From Leptospiraceae bacterium (GTDB lineage: Bacteria; Spirochaetota; Leptospiria; Leptospirales; Leptonemataceae): 64,000 nucleotides of DNA. Below, piece by piece: positions 1 to 8,156 of the stretch. A program made the translations under genes and the position numbers. The DNA lies in NCBI GenBank assembly GCA_025059995.1, contig JANXCF010000001.1, positions 248,001-312,000 on the forward strand. The letters are read 5' to 3'. How positions within the stretch are numbered: position 1 is the stretch's first letter; each line of letters starts with the position of its first letter. The notes beneath the pieces are model-generated. The model had not been told where the DNA came from, made no database searches, and saw nothing but the letters and a program-made list of their open reading frames with translations.

Positions 1-125
1 GCGATTACCTTACCTTCTTGTGGCTTTTCTTTCGCGGTGTCGGGAATAATGATACTACCAATTTTTTCTTCTTGTTGTCCTATGGGTTCAATCAAAACCC
101 TATCACCAAGTGGTTTTATGTTCAT
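1..125 (-). CDS. groES: Co-chaperonin GroES, N-terminal part (runs off the window)
   Basis: About 41 residues are visible, and the gene continues beyond position 1. The start ([13 protein letters not shown], then [19 protein letters not shown]) is the classic GroES N-terminus with the beginning of the mobile loop. GroES caps the GroEL cage in the cytoplasm and helps fold proteins. The ATG at 125-123 has a strong Shine-Dalgarno AGGAGGT at 131-137 (complement). Two inverted repeats of CIRCE type lie upstream, so control by the heat-shock repressor HrcA is likely. groEL would be expected just outside the window to the left. Identification is firm although the gene is partial. Confidence 0.93.
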   Translation of the reverse strand, partial: MNIKPLGDRVLIEPIGQQEEKIGSIIIPDTAKEKPQEGKVI

Positions 126-160
126 TACTCACCTCCTAATGATTTTATTATTAGTATGAT

Positions 161-187
161 TTAGCAATCAATATGTTTGATTGCTAA
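161..187. promoter_or_regulatory. CIRCE operator 1 (HrcA binding site), variant arms
   Basis: A perfect inverted repeat, TTAGCAATC-N9-GATTGCTAA, lies 36 bases upstream of the groES start. The arm length, the 9-base spacer and the position match CIRCE (TTAGCACTC-N9-GAGTGCTAA). One base per arm differs from consensus (C to A in one arm, with the compensating G to T in the other), so the palindrome is preserved. HrcA regulation is inferred. Confidence 0.85.
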
Positions 188-243
188 TCTCAAGGAACAA
201 AAAAGTAAAAACGCTGCTATCGTCAAACAAAATTTCCTTCAAA

Positions 244-270
244 TTAGCAATTTTTTTCATCGATTGCTAA
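244..270. promoter_or_regulatory. CIRCE operator 2 upstream of groES
   Basis: A second repeat, TTAGCAATT-N9-GATTGCTAA, with the same 9-base spacer and one mismatch between the arms. It lies 57 bases upstream of the first operator. Two CIRCE copies in front of groESL are known in several bacteria. A hexamer TTGACG (complement of 221-226) lies between the operators and could be a -35 box, but no good -10 box follows at the right distance. Confidence 0.75.
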
Positions 271-491
271 TTAGTTAAATTTTTTAATAATTTTTTTGTG
301 TTGAGGATGAGTTTTTAATAGAAACTCAGTTTTAAACATCCTTCAAGGAATATAAGAAAGCTATTTGATTAAAGAATGGTAAAGTTTAAGTGAAACCATT
401 GTTATCTCGAGAAAAAAAACTTTTTTAGAGAAAAAAACGAAATGACTCGAGAAGTGAGTTTTTTAAATTTAGAGTGGTTTTCTTTTGATTC
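271..491. other. AT-rich intergenic stretch between groES control region and AMMECR1 gene
   Basis: About 220 bases with no plausible gene. It holds two CTCGAG hexamers and long A/T runs, but I could not build a convincing terminator or promoter from them. The two genes on either side are both transcribed leftward, so it should contain the end of the AMMECR1 transcript. Confidence 0.5.
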
Positions 492-1058
492 TTAGAAATT
501 TTCGGTTGTGTAGCGAAACCATTCTATTTTCGAGAAAGGGTAATTCTGTGAAAGTTCCGCTTTTTTGTAGAGGTGGTAAATAAATTCTTTTTTATCTTCT
601 ATCTTATTCCATACGTCTGGTAAGTAGGTGGCTCTGCCATCAGGTGATTTTAAGTAAATTCCATCAACGTGAGGTCGTATCTTGCTAAGTAAGTCATCGA
701 AACTCACACAAGAAATTTTTTCCAATGGACTTAAAACTGAGATTTTTATATCTACATAAGGGAATTCTTTTTCTGTGAGTGGGGGGAATCTATGGTCTTT
801 GAAAGCAGCACTAAAAGCATTATAGGAAACGTTCATTGCTAAGGGTTCATTCGGGAAGATACTACCAATACAACCTCGTAGATTTTTTTCTTTTGGCAGG
901 TTTTTGAGGGTGATTGTTACAAAACTTGCTTTTTTTTCATGAAGTTTTTTGGGTAAATTCTCTAATGTGATTTTAGGAGGCTTATGATGTATCAAGCCAT
1001 ATTCAATTGATTTTCTTGCTATCGATTTTAGTATTTTTTTTTCTTCTTCCGTTAGCAT
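492..1058 (-). CDS. amrA: AMMECR1-domain protein (AmmeMemoRadiSam system protein A)
   Basis: 188 residues covering one AMMECR1 domain. The family signature LRGCIG is present at about residues 59-64, followed by the usual conserved motifs (NVSYNAFSAAFKD, then the EFPYVDIKISVLSP strand). Its biochemical role is not settled. In bacteria and archaea it is typically encoded with a MEMO1 homologue and a radical SAM enzyme, and all three are present here. It lies 6 bases downstream of the MEMO1 gene, in the same direction, so the two form an operon. The ATG at 1058 gives the normal N-terminus. The family call is firm; the function is unknown. Confidence 0.9.
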   Translation of the reverse strand: MLTEEEKKILKSIARKSIEYGLIHHKPPKITLENLPKKLHEKKASFVTITLKNLPKEKNLRGCIGSIFPNEPLAMNVSYNAFSAAFKDHRFPPLTEKEFPYVDIKISVLSPLEKISCVSFDDLLSKIRPHVDGIYLKSPDGRATYLPDVWNKIEDKKEFIYHLYKKAELSQNYPFSKIEWFRYTTENF

Positions 1059-1064
1059 GAAAGT

Positions 1065-1859
1065 TTAAACAAAGCACCATGAGCCATATCCGACCACACG
1101 TTTTCTATCACCCGCAGTATCACCTGAGTTTCTCAAATCCAACCGAATTGTGCTCCACTGCTTTTGTTTTGCAAATATCAACAATGCTTGAATTCCAATC
1201 CTTCCGCAAGCTTGCTCTTGGTGGATATCATAGGGATTTTGATTTTCGATTGCAAGTGCCGTTTTTTCATCAATTGCTTTTGCAGTAGAATAATCCAAAT
1301 AATGACTAAGATCAGAGCTCACTACAATCAAAGTCTGGTCGGTGTATAGTGTTTGTAAAACCTTCACCACATCTTCGGGGTCAACTTTCCCAATAGCCAG
1401 AGGAATAATCATGATTTCATTCCCAAAAATATATTGCAAGAATGGTAATTGAACTTCTATGCTATGTTCTCTTCGGTGGGCTTTATCATTTTCAAAGACA
1501 AATGAAAAATCTTGGATTTTTTGGATAGCACTCTTATCGATGGGGATAATCCCTAAAGGAGTTTCAAAGTAATCTGAAGAATGATAAGCAATGCCAGGAA
1601 TATACTCAAAATGGCTAGGTCCTAAAAGAATGATAGTTTTATACTCTCTTTTATATGGCAGAAGGATTTTGTAAGAATAACCTGCAATTGGACCTGAATA
1701 AACGTATCCAGCATGAGGGGAAATAATGGCTTTGGGTTTCTGTTTGATTTCAATCTTTGCCTCATCAATGAATTTTTTGATGAGCTGTGATAATTTTTGA
1801 GGATGGGAAGGATAAAACATTCCAGCAACTGCAGTAGGGCGAATACTCAAAGAATTCAT
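1065..1859 (-). CDS. amrB: MEMO1-family protein (AmmeMemoRadiSam system protein B)
   Basis: 264 residues, the usual length for MEMO1 homologues, which share the fold of class III extradiol dioxygenases. Visible family motifs are ISPHAGYVYSGP near residue 47, LLGPSHFEY near 80, VVSSDLSHY near 180 and the terminal NSGDTAGDRKRVVGYGSW. The two histidines of the first motifs match metal ligands of human MEMO1. The C-terminal cysteine ligand of the human protein is not obvious; bacterial members commonly have the NSGDT form. It is the first gene of a leftward pair with the AMMECR1 gene. A good promoter (TTGACA-N16-TATATT) ends about 8 bases before the ATG, so the mRNA may be leaderless. Confidence 0.9.
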   Translation of the reverse strand: MNSLSIRPTAVAGMFYPSHPQKLSQLIKKFIDEAKIEIKQKPKAIISPHAGYVYSGPIAGYSYKILLPYKREYKTIILLGPSHFEYIPGIAYHSSDYFETPLGIIPIDKSAIQKIQDFSFVFENDKAHRREHSIEVQLPFLQYIFGNEIMIIPLAIGKVDPEDVVKVLQTLYTDQTLIVVSSDLSHYLDYSTAKAIDEKTALAIENQNPYDIHQEQACGRIGIQALLIFAKQKQWSTIRLDLRNSGDTAGDRKRVVGYGSWCFV

Positions 1860-1866
1860 AGCAAAA

Positions 1867-1915
1867 AATATATACTCAGAAAAAAAGTTGTCAATAATAA
1901 AAAAATCATTATAAT
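1867..1915. promoter_or_regulatory. Divergent promoters with overlapping -35 boxes
   Basis: On the plus strand TTGTCA (1888-1893), a 16-base spacer and TATAAT (1910-1915) point at the radical SAM gene. On the minus strand TTGACA (complement of 1889-1894), a 16-base spacer and TATATT (complement of 1867-1872) point at the MEMO1 gene. The two -35 hexamers share five bases. The predicted transcription starts lie within about 10 bases of both start codons, so both messages would have little or no leader. Confidence 0.65.
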
Positions 1916-1929
1916 CTTTATCTTGATTT

Positions 1930-3021
1930 ATGCCAAAAACACATTATATTCATCCTACAAAATACTGGCATGCTGTTGAAAACGGAAAAATCCAGTGTGA
2001 CGTATGCCCTCGTGGATGTAAATTGAGTGAAGGTCAAAGAGGGTTATGTTTTGTTCGTGGACGCGAAAATCATCAGATAGTGCTTTATACGTATGGGCGT
2101 TCAAGTGGTTATTGTATTGATCCCATTGAAAAAAAGCCATTGAATCACTTTCTTCCCGGAACTCCTATTCTTTCTTTTGGAACAGCAGGTTGTAATTTGA
2201 TCTGCCAGTTTTGTCAAAACTGGAGCATAAGCAAATCCCGAGAAATGGATACTTTATCTGATGAAGCAAGTCCAGAATTGATTGCCAAAGTGGCTAAAAA
2301 ATATCAGTGTCGTAGTGTTGCCTTCACGTATAATGATCCCGTTGTTTTTATGGAATATGCCATTGATGTGGCTAAAGAATGCCACAAGTTGGGGATAAAA
2401 ACCGTCGCAGTAACGGCAGGTTACATGAATCCCGAACCAAGAGAAGAATTTTATCAACACATGGATGCGGCTAATGTGGATTTAAAGGCATTTTCAGAAA
2501 GCTTTTATCGAAAGATTTGCGGAGGGCATTTACAAGCAGTTCTGGATACTTTAGTCTATTTAAAAAAACATACAAAAGTCTGGTTTGAGATCACAACCCT
2601 ATTAATACCTGGTGAAAACGACTCCAACGAAGAAATCAAAAAAGAATGCGAATGGATACTCAAAAATCTTGGACCTGACGTCCCCCTCCACTTTACGGCT
2701 TTTCATCCAGATTTCAAGATGCTTCATAAACCCAGAACTCCCCATTCAACACTACTACGAGCAAGAAAAATTGCGTTGGAAGTAGGATTACATTATGTCT
2801 ATGTAGGAAATGTCTATGATGAAGATGCCGAAAGCACCTACTGCCCGAATTGCCAACAAAAAGTGATTGCGAGAGATTGGTTCGAGATCAAAGAATACCA
2901 CTTAACCGATAACGGTCGTTGCAAATTCTGTTATTATCCCATTGCGGGTTATTTTGATGGTCCTGTGGGAAATTGGGGTGCCAGAAGACTCCCTATCCGC
3001 ATCAAAAATGTGAAAGTGTGA
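1930..3021 (+). CDS. amrS: AmmeMemoRadiSam system radical SAM enzyme
   Basis: 363 residues, with a radical SAM core. The iron-sulfur cluster motif CNLICQFC is near residues 88-95, followed by QNW as is typical for this family. An N-terminal CDVCPRGC and a C-terminal pair (CPNC and CKFC, near residues 298 and 335) add further cysteine clusters seen in family members. The DPIEKKPLNHFLPG stretch is also diagnostic. The enzyme should cleave S-adenosylmethionine to a 5'-deoxyadenosyl radical; the substrate is not known to me. It is divergently transcribed from the MEMO1-AMMECR1 pair. The ATG follows its -10 box by about 14 bases, with no Shine-Dalgarno sequence. Confidence 0.92.
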   Translation: MPKTHYIHPTKYWHAVENGKIQCDVCPRGCKLSEGQRGLCFVRGRENHQIVLYTYGRSSGYCIDPIEKKPLNHFLPGTPILSFGTAGCNLICQFCQNWSISKSREMDTLSDEASPELIAKVAKKYQCRSVAFTYNDPVVFMEYAIDVAKECHKLGIKTVAVTAGYMNPEPREEFYQHMDAANVDLKAFSESFYRKICGGHLQAVLDTLVYLKKHTKVWFEITTLLIPGENDSNEEIKKECEWILKNLGPDVPLHFTAFHPDFKMLHKPRTPHSTLLRARKIALEVGLHYVYVGNVYDEDAESTYCPNCQQKVIARDWFEIKEYHLTDNGRCKFCYYPIAGYFDGPVGNWGARRLPIRIKNVKV

Positions 3022-3032
3022 ACTCAAAAAAA

Positions 3033-4091
3033 TCAGTAATATGAATATGGATTTTGATTATTTCGAAAGAATTTCTCAAAGCTCAGGTAAAATGAATCAA
3101 AATCTTTGAGTTTTTGGAATTCTAGTTTTGGGTAAGGTTCATATTCCACAAAAACATCAAAGTATTCATAGATGGTGTTTTGGAATAATCTTTTGATACG
3201 AACTTTTGTGATTTTTTTTCGCTTCTTGTTTATGTAGATTTCTGCGAAGATACCTCCTTCCTGAGGTCCGTAGATTGAGTCCACAGCTCCAAAGTTTGAG
3301 GGATTAAGAAATAGCGTGCCTTTTTTGTTTACTTGGATTCCGTAGTCTTCGTGGATGTGTCCCGACAAAACCATCATGGGTGTATGATAATCCAAGTAAT
3401 TCCTTATTCCCATAGAACCTACGTTTCCGTAAGAGGGGATTTGATCGAAATACCCAAAAGCTGGATTATGAAGAACCAGTACGTCAGGTTGGTGGTGTTC
3501 GAAAAACTCTTGAGGTTCCGAATAAAAACTTTTTCCAACCCCACCTTCTAAATAGGGAACAATCAATTTTTCGGGGATTCCTGAAGTTGGAACAGGCGCA
3601 CCTCCATAACCACCAAAAGTTATGTTTTCGAAATACATGATTTTTTTGTGTAAGTTTCTTGATGCTAATGCAGTGTATTTGAAGTCAATGTCGTAGTTTC
3701 CAGGCAAAACAAAACAATCAGCATTGGAATGTTTTTGTATCGTTTCTTCAATCTTTCTGTATTTTTCTTTCATCGTTTTAGTTGCTAAATGAAACAACTC
3801 TCGATATTCTATGGATTTTTGAACCAAATCCTCTTGTTTTTTTTGATGTGATTCTTGGATGAGGATTTCCGAGGCAAAATCATAAGGAAATATTTTTCTC
3901 TTTTGTTCCCGAAGCAAAAACTGAAATTCCTCTTGCAAAGTAGTAAAGCGAATCACATTTTCAATGTCATAAAAGGCATAATACAAAATATCGCCACTGA
4001 TTAGATATAAATCTGCTTCTGTGAGCTGTATGAGTTGATGAAGTTCATCAATAGAATCATGAACGTCGGTGACATATATGATTTTAATCAT
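3033..4091 (-). CDS. Calcineurin-like metallophosphoesterase
   Basis: 352 residues with the two-metal phosphoesterase motifs in order: DVHD (residues 9-12), GD (33-34), GNYD (131-134), a histidine in VLHNP and GHIH (near 245). In the third motif tyrosine takes the place of the usual histidine (GNHD), so the transition-state histidine may be missing or supplied elsewhere. An insertion of about 70 charged residues separates motifs II and III and probably forms a helical cap. No signal peptide, so it is likely cytoplasmic. Substrate unknown. It lies just downstream of a glycosyltransferase on the same strand and converges with the radical SAM gene. Confidence 0.8.
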   Translation of the reverse strand: MIKIIYVTDVHDSIDELHQLIQLTEADLYLISGDILYYAFYDIENVIRFTTLQEEFQFLLREQKRKIFPYDFASEILIQESHQKKQEDLVQKSIEYRELFHLATKTMKEKYRKIEETIQKHSNADCFVLPGNYDIDFKYTALASRNLHKKIMYFENITFGGYGGAPVPTSGIPEKLIVPYLEGGVGKSFYSEPQEFFEHHQPDVLVLHNPAFGYFDQIPSYGNVGSMGIRNYLDYHTPMMVLSGHIHEDYGIQVNKKGTLFLNPSNFGAVDSIYGPQEGGIFAEIYINKKRKKITKVRIKRLFQNTIYEYFDVFVEYEPYPKLEFQKLKDFDSFYLSFEKFFRNNQNPYSYY

Positions 4092-4110
4092 AAACAGCTT
4101 GATTTTAAAA

Positions 4111-5211
4111 TCAAGAAAAGGTATAATTCGTATTCGTAAAGGAAAATACTATTTTTTTAATCTTTTCGATAAAATTATCGTATGTAAACTTCATCAAGTG
4201 GTTTCGAAAGGTTTTTTCGTTGAATTGAAAATTTTCGAATTTTTTTATTGCATCGATTAAGCTGTTTTCGTTTTGTTCGTCGAAAAAAATCCCCGTTTCG
4301 TTTTCGACCACGGTTTCTAAAGCTCCACCCCTTCGATAGGCAATCACTGGGCATCCGTAGGACTGAGCTTCTACTGGCACAATCCCAAAATCTTCAATCC
4401 CTGGGAAAATCAAAGCCTTTGCTCGTTGGTAAAGTTGAGCAATCTCGGTTTTTGAAGGAGATACCCAAAATTCTATATTTGGTGTTGCTAACTTTTTGAG
4501 TTTATTGAGCTCAGGTCCATTTCCTGCAATAATGAGCTTTTGATTCAACTTACGAAATGCTCTAACGGCTATATCCACTCTTTTGTAGGGAACTAAAGCA
4601 CTCACAATCAAGTAAAACGAATCACGTTGGTGAAGATTTAATTCAGGAAAGTTTTTTATGCATGGCGGATGAATCACAACAGCATCCCTTCCGTAGTATT
4701 TTTTGATACGTCGAGCTACAAACTGACTATTCGCAATGTACTGATCCACACGATGGGCAGATGCCGAATCCCAAGTTCTTAAATAATTTGCAAAAAAGGG
4801 AATCAAAAATTTTTGAAGGAAATTCTCACCGGGAAAATACGTTCTATACATATCCCAAACATATCGCATGGGGGTGTGAATATACGAGATGTGAGGAACA
4901 TCAGGCGGAACAATCACACCCTTGGCAACACAATGAGAACTCGAAAAAACCAAATCATATCCCCAAAAATCAAACTCTTCGATAGCGGTCGGAAAGAAAG
5001 GAAGATAATATCGATACAACTTTTCTTTGAAGGGAAAATTTTGAATGAAGCTTGTATAAATTTTTCTTTTTTCGATCTTGTCCGAACAACAATTAGGAAT
5101 GTGAAGCAAAGTAAAAAGATCAGCCTCGGGAAAGAGATCCAACAGGGCTTCTAAAACCACTTCTCCACCTCGCATCCCGGTGAGCCAATCATGAACAATA
5201 GCAACTTTCAT
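4111..5211 (-). CDS. GT4-family glycosyltransferase
   Basis: 366 residues with a GT-B fold. The N-terminal start KVAIVHDWLTGMRGGEVVLEAL is the acceptor-side glycine loop typical of GT4 enzymes, and the C-terminal half carries the nucleotide-sugar motif FGIVPVEAQSYGCPVIAYRRGGALE, with the E-x7-E pair. It probably transfers a sugar to a lipid or polysaccharide precursor at the cytoplasmic face of the membrane. Donor and acceptor cannot be told. The start codon fits the family start exactly. It lies 19 bases upstream of the phosphoesterase gene and is likely co-transcribed with it. Confidence 0.85.
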   Translation of the reverse strand: MKVAIVHDWLTGMRGGEVVLEALLDLFPEADLFTLLHIPNCCSDKIEKRKIYTSFIQNFPFKEKLYRYYLPFFPTAIEEFDFWGYDLVFSSSHCVAKGVIVPPDVPHISYIHTPMRYVWDMYRTYFPGENFLQKFLIPFFANYLRTWDSASAHRVDQYIANSQFVARRIKKYYGRDAVVIHPPCIKNFPELNLHQRDSFYLIVSALVPYKRVDIAVRAFRKLNQKLIIAGNGPELNKLKKLATPNIEFWVSPSKTEIAQLYQRAKALIFPGIEDFGIVPVEAQSYGCPVIAYRRGGALETVVENETGIFFDEQNENSLIDAIKKFENFQFNEKTFRNHLMKFTYDNFIEKIKKIVFSFTNTNYTFS

Positions 5212-5410
5212 GAGAACAAAATTTTTTATGTAATTAGAATAAAAAGAGATTCTCTAATTGATTTTTTAAGGTTTTTGATTGGATTTGAAATTTTATAAAT
5301 TTGAATCTTAAATTTTCTTTATGATTTGTCATCACGTTTTGAGTTTCTAAGATGAGAGTTAATTATTGACGAAAAAGAATTAGTAGTTAGCTTGATTGTA
5401 TAGAGAATTT

Positions 5411-6232
5411 ATGAGGCAAGATGTGGAATTTCTTTCAAAAGATCGAACAAAATTAATAGCCAGTCTGTGGGATGCGAACTCACATCAGTGGCTTCTTTGG
5501 ATACATGGCTTTGCTGAACATCGACTACGATATGAGAACTTTGCCAATTTTCTCTACGAACATCAAATCTCTTTTTTTATCTTTGACTTAAGAGGACATG
5601 GAGATTCTGAAGGAAAAAGAGGTTTGATTTTAGATTTTCAAGAATACTTAAATGATGTAGAAGCTGCCATTCAATTTCTTTCCACCAAAACAAAAAAAAT
5701 TCACATAGGCGGTCATTCTATGGGAGGCTTGATTTTAGGAAGGTATCTTGAAACACGAAATCCTCCCATCGAAATCAAAAGTGCGATTTTAACCTGTCCT
5801 TTTATAGGTTTGGGAATGCCCGTTCCTGGATGGAAAAGATTTTTAGGAAATTTATTATCAAAACCATTGCCAGGACTATTACTTCCCTCAGGCTTGGATC
5901 CGGAAAAACTAAGTCATGACAAACACGTTGTAGAATCTTACAAAAACGATCCAAAGGTGTTTAAACATGCCACTGCTCGCTGGTTCGCCGAATGTCTTAA
6001 ACACCAAGAACTTGTCGTAAAAGAGGCATCAAACATACGAATTCCGACGTTGGTGCTTCAAGGACTGAGTGATGAGATAGTTGACCCTCAGGCTGCCAAG
6101 ACATTTTACGAAAACCTAACAACAGAAAAAAGATGGATTGGATATGAAAGATTGTATCATGAAATCTTAAACGAAATTCAAGAAGAAAGACAAAAAGTTT
6201 ATCAGGATATTTTAAAATGGATAAAAAAATAA
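5411..6232 (+). CDS. Alpha/beta hydrolase, monoacylglycerol-lipase-like
   Basis: About 273 residues. Motifs of the lysophospholipase/monoacylglycerol lipase group are visible: the HGFAEH oxyanion segment, the DLRGHGDSEG strand, the nucleophile elbow GHSMGG, the acid in GLSDEIVDP and the base in YHEILNE. The catalytic triad is therefore complete. No signal peptide. I prefer the ATG at 5411; an in-frame TTG at 5396 would add five residues. The next gene begins inside its last codons (overlap 16 bases), so the two are translationally linked. The likely role is hydrolysis of a lipid ester. Confidence 0.82.
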   Translation: MRQDVEFLSKDRTKLIASLWDANSHQWLLWIHGFAEHRLRYENFANFLYEHQISFFIFDLRGHGDSEGKRGLILDFQEYLNDVEAAIQFLSTKTKKIHIGGHSMGGLILGRYLETRNPPIEIKSAILTCPFIGLGMPVPGWKRFLGNLLSKPLPGLLLPSGLDPEKLSHDKHVVESYKNDPKVFKHATARWFAECLKHQELVVKEASNIRIPTLVLQGLSDEIVDPQAAKTFYENLTTEKRWIGYERLYHEILNEIQEERQKVYQDILKWIKK

Positions 6233-7413
6233 CAAAAGAATTCAGAGAACTCGTAGAAAAACTTATCGATGAAGTTTTACCCCAAGTGATTGAATGGAGG
6301 CATTTTATTCATTCCAATCCTGAGTTGGCATTTCATGAGTTCGAAACATCAAAGTTTGTCCAAGAAAAACTCCAAGAATTTGAAATACCCTATGAAAACA
6401 ACATTGCCAAAACGGGAGTGATTGGAAGAATAGAAATTCCACATGCCACAAAGCGATTGGCTTTTCGTGCAGAACTGGATGCTCTTCCCATCCAAGAGTT
6501 AAACACCTTCGAACATCGATCCAAAATCCCTCACCGCATGCATGCATGTGGACATGACGGACACTTAGCAGGATTATTAGGAGCTGCCAAGGTAATAAAA
6601 GAAGTTTCAAAATTTTATAAATTAAATCAATCAATTTATTTTATCTTTCAGCCAGCAGAAGAAAATGAAGGTGGTGCAAAAAAGATGTTCGAAGAAGGAT
6701 TAAAAGAAAAATACCATTTCGATGAAGTTTATTCTATCCACAACTGGCCCGAGATGAAAGAAGGAATCTTTGGTATTCGATCTGGCTCCATTATGGCATC
6801 TTATGATAGCTTTGATCTCATCATTAAAGCGAAAGGTTCTCATGCCGCAATGCCTCATCAAGGAATAGATGTGATTTTTCTATCATCGCTTCTGATACAA
6901 ACTATATATTCATATTTGAGTCGATGGAATCCTGTGGATGAAAAAGTTTTGTCTTTTACTTCAATTCACGCAGGTAGCACTTATAACGTTTTGCCTGATC
7001 AAATCGAAATCAAAGGGACCCTAAGAACATTCCAGCAAAGCACAAGGGAAAATATCTTAAATTATATAAATAACTTATTGAAGAGCTGGGTAGAATTGTA
7101 TGGGATTGATTATAAGTTCGAACTCAAGGAAGGATACCCAGCCACTATAAATTCCAAAGAAAAATACGAAAAAATAAGGGCATTCATAGAAAAAACCTTC
7201 GATAAAAGTAAATTTGTTGAAATCGAAAAGCCCAGCATGGGAAGTGAAGACTTTTCGTTTTTTCTTCGTAATTACGATGGAGTTTACATATGGCTTGGTT
7301 CAAAAAAAGAACACTCAACAAATCCTCCGTTGCATAGCCCAGAATATGACTTTAACGATAATATCCTAAAAGACATCATAAGTTTCTGGACCTACTTAGC
7401 ATATTGGGAATAG
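6217..7413 (+). CDS. M20-family amidohydrolase (N-acyl-amino-acid deacylase type)
   Basis: 398 residues of the M20D type. Metal-binding motifs are present: ACGHDGH near residue 110, PAEENEGG near 148, IHNWPE, and the C-terminal LHSPEY histidine. The dimerisation domain lies between about residues 190 and 310. Such enzymes remove acyl groups from N-acyl amino acids or related amides. It overlaps the end of the hydrolase gene by 16 bases, suggesting a small operon that breaks down lipid or acyl-amide substrates. The ATG at 6217 gives the usual start. No terminator is evident downstream, where a decayed region begins. Confidence 0.88.
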   Translation: MDKKITKEFRELVEKLIDEVLPQVIEWRHFIHSNPELAFHEFETSKFVQEKLQEFEIPYENNIAKTGVIGRIEIPHATKRLAFRAELDALPIQELNTFEHRSKIPHRMHACGHDGHLAGLLGAAKVIKEVSKFYKLNQSIYFIFQPAEENEGGAKKMFEEGLKEKYHFDEVYSIHNWPEMKEGIFGIRSGSIMASYDSFDLIIKAKGSHAAMPHQGIDVIFLSSLLIQTIYSYLSRWNPVDEKVLSFTSIHAGSTYNVLPDQIEIKGTLRTFQQSTRENILNYINNLLKSWVELYGIDYKFELKEGYPATINSKEKYEKIRAFIEKTFDKSKFVEIEKPSMGSEDFSFFLRNYDGVYIWLGSKKEHSTNPPLHSPEYDFNDNILKDIISFWTYLAYWE

Positions 7414-7588
7414 AGTTTTGTTTTTAAGAATTGTATAATTAATTTGATGAACTTATTTACTTTTTTACTTTTAGAGTGAAGAGGAAACTAATAACTTTTG
7501 GCTAACGCAATACTCATTATACATAATTTGTCTGAACAGATGGTTTTCCTGTGTCCATTTTTACAATTTCCAAAAATTGTTGATTTTG

Positions 7589-7740
7589 TCTGAGAAAATT
7601 AATATTATCTCCATCTCAAACTCAAAAGAAGAAATTGAGAGACTTCTGCTTCACCTCTTGAGAATGAAGGGATTTTAGAAGACTTCAAAAAAAACTAAAA
7701 GAAGAAATTTTAATCAGTGTTGAAGAAAAAATACAAGAAG
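7589..7740 (+). pseudogene. Possible remnant of a small coding sequence
   Basis: Two short reading frames can be joined across a shift near 7665 into a charged, helical stretch (KINIISISNSKEEIERLLLHLL, then ENEGILEDFKKK and KEEILISVEEKIQEE). The composition is protein-like, but no family is recognisable. It lies in a gene-free gap after the amidohydrolase gene and runs toward the decayed restriction-type remnants on the other strand. The call is weak. Confidence 0.3.
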
Positions 7741-7742
7741 AA

Positions 7743-8156
7743 TTATTTTTCTGGTTTTACATGTTTTTTGTAATAATCAAACCAATCGTCTAAAGTTTTG
7801 GGTTGGCAATTTCTTATTTCTTCTGCAACTTTACTTACATATTTTGGTCTATTGAATTGCCAGCGATTTGTTGCAATGTTTAAAATCCACTTTTTTTATT
7901 TTATCATTCTTTCTCATAATCACCTAATCCCATTTGCACCATTTTTTTGTTAATGTTGATTTTGTTTTTAAGGATGACTTTTCCAAAAACTGAGTTATGT
8001 TGGTGTCCTTCTTGTTGGATGTAAACATGCCTGCCTTTGATGTAGTTGATCAGATAGTGGATAGCTTCGGTAAGTTTTTGATTTCTATATTACTAAGGGG
8101 ATCACCTTGTATCTGCCATAAAGACCTTGCATCGAGCAAACATGTTCCGTAAGTTT
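7743..8156 (-). pseudogene. Frameshifted remnant, possibly of a MjaI-like restriction endonuclease
   Basis: No intact frame exists, but protein-like pieces line up head to tail on the minus strand: TYGTCLLDARSLWQIQGDPL, then LTEAIHYLINYIKGRH followed by VYIQQEGHQHNSVFGKVIL, then KWILNIATNRWQFNRPKYV followed by VAEEIRNCQPKTLDDWFDYY, ending in a stop at 7743. At least two frame changes separate them (near 8060 and near 7905). The last piece reminds me of the ILNxxxxxxQxxRPKxV pattern of MjaI-type endonucleases. This is from memory and is a weak assignment. It overlaps the end of a helicase remnant and is clearly not functional. Confidence 0.45.

Noticed and set aside
198-226. Possible groES promoter (TTGACG on the minus strand)
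   Set aside because: The -35 box is good but the hexamer 17 bases on (TTTTTG) is not a believable -10 box.
271-491. Possible rho-independent terminator around the CTCGAG pair near 407-455
   Set aside because: The repeats are too far apart, with no proper stem and adjacent T-run in the right orientation.
6305-6634. 109-codon minus-strand frame inside the amidohydrolase gene
   Set aside because: Fully antisense to conserved M20 metal-binding motifs; a shadow.
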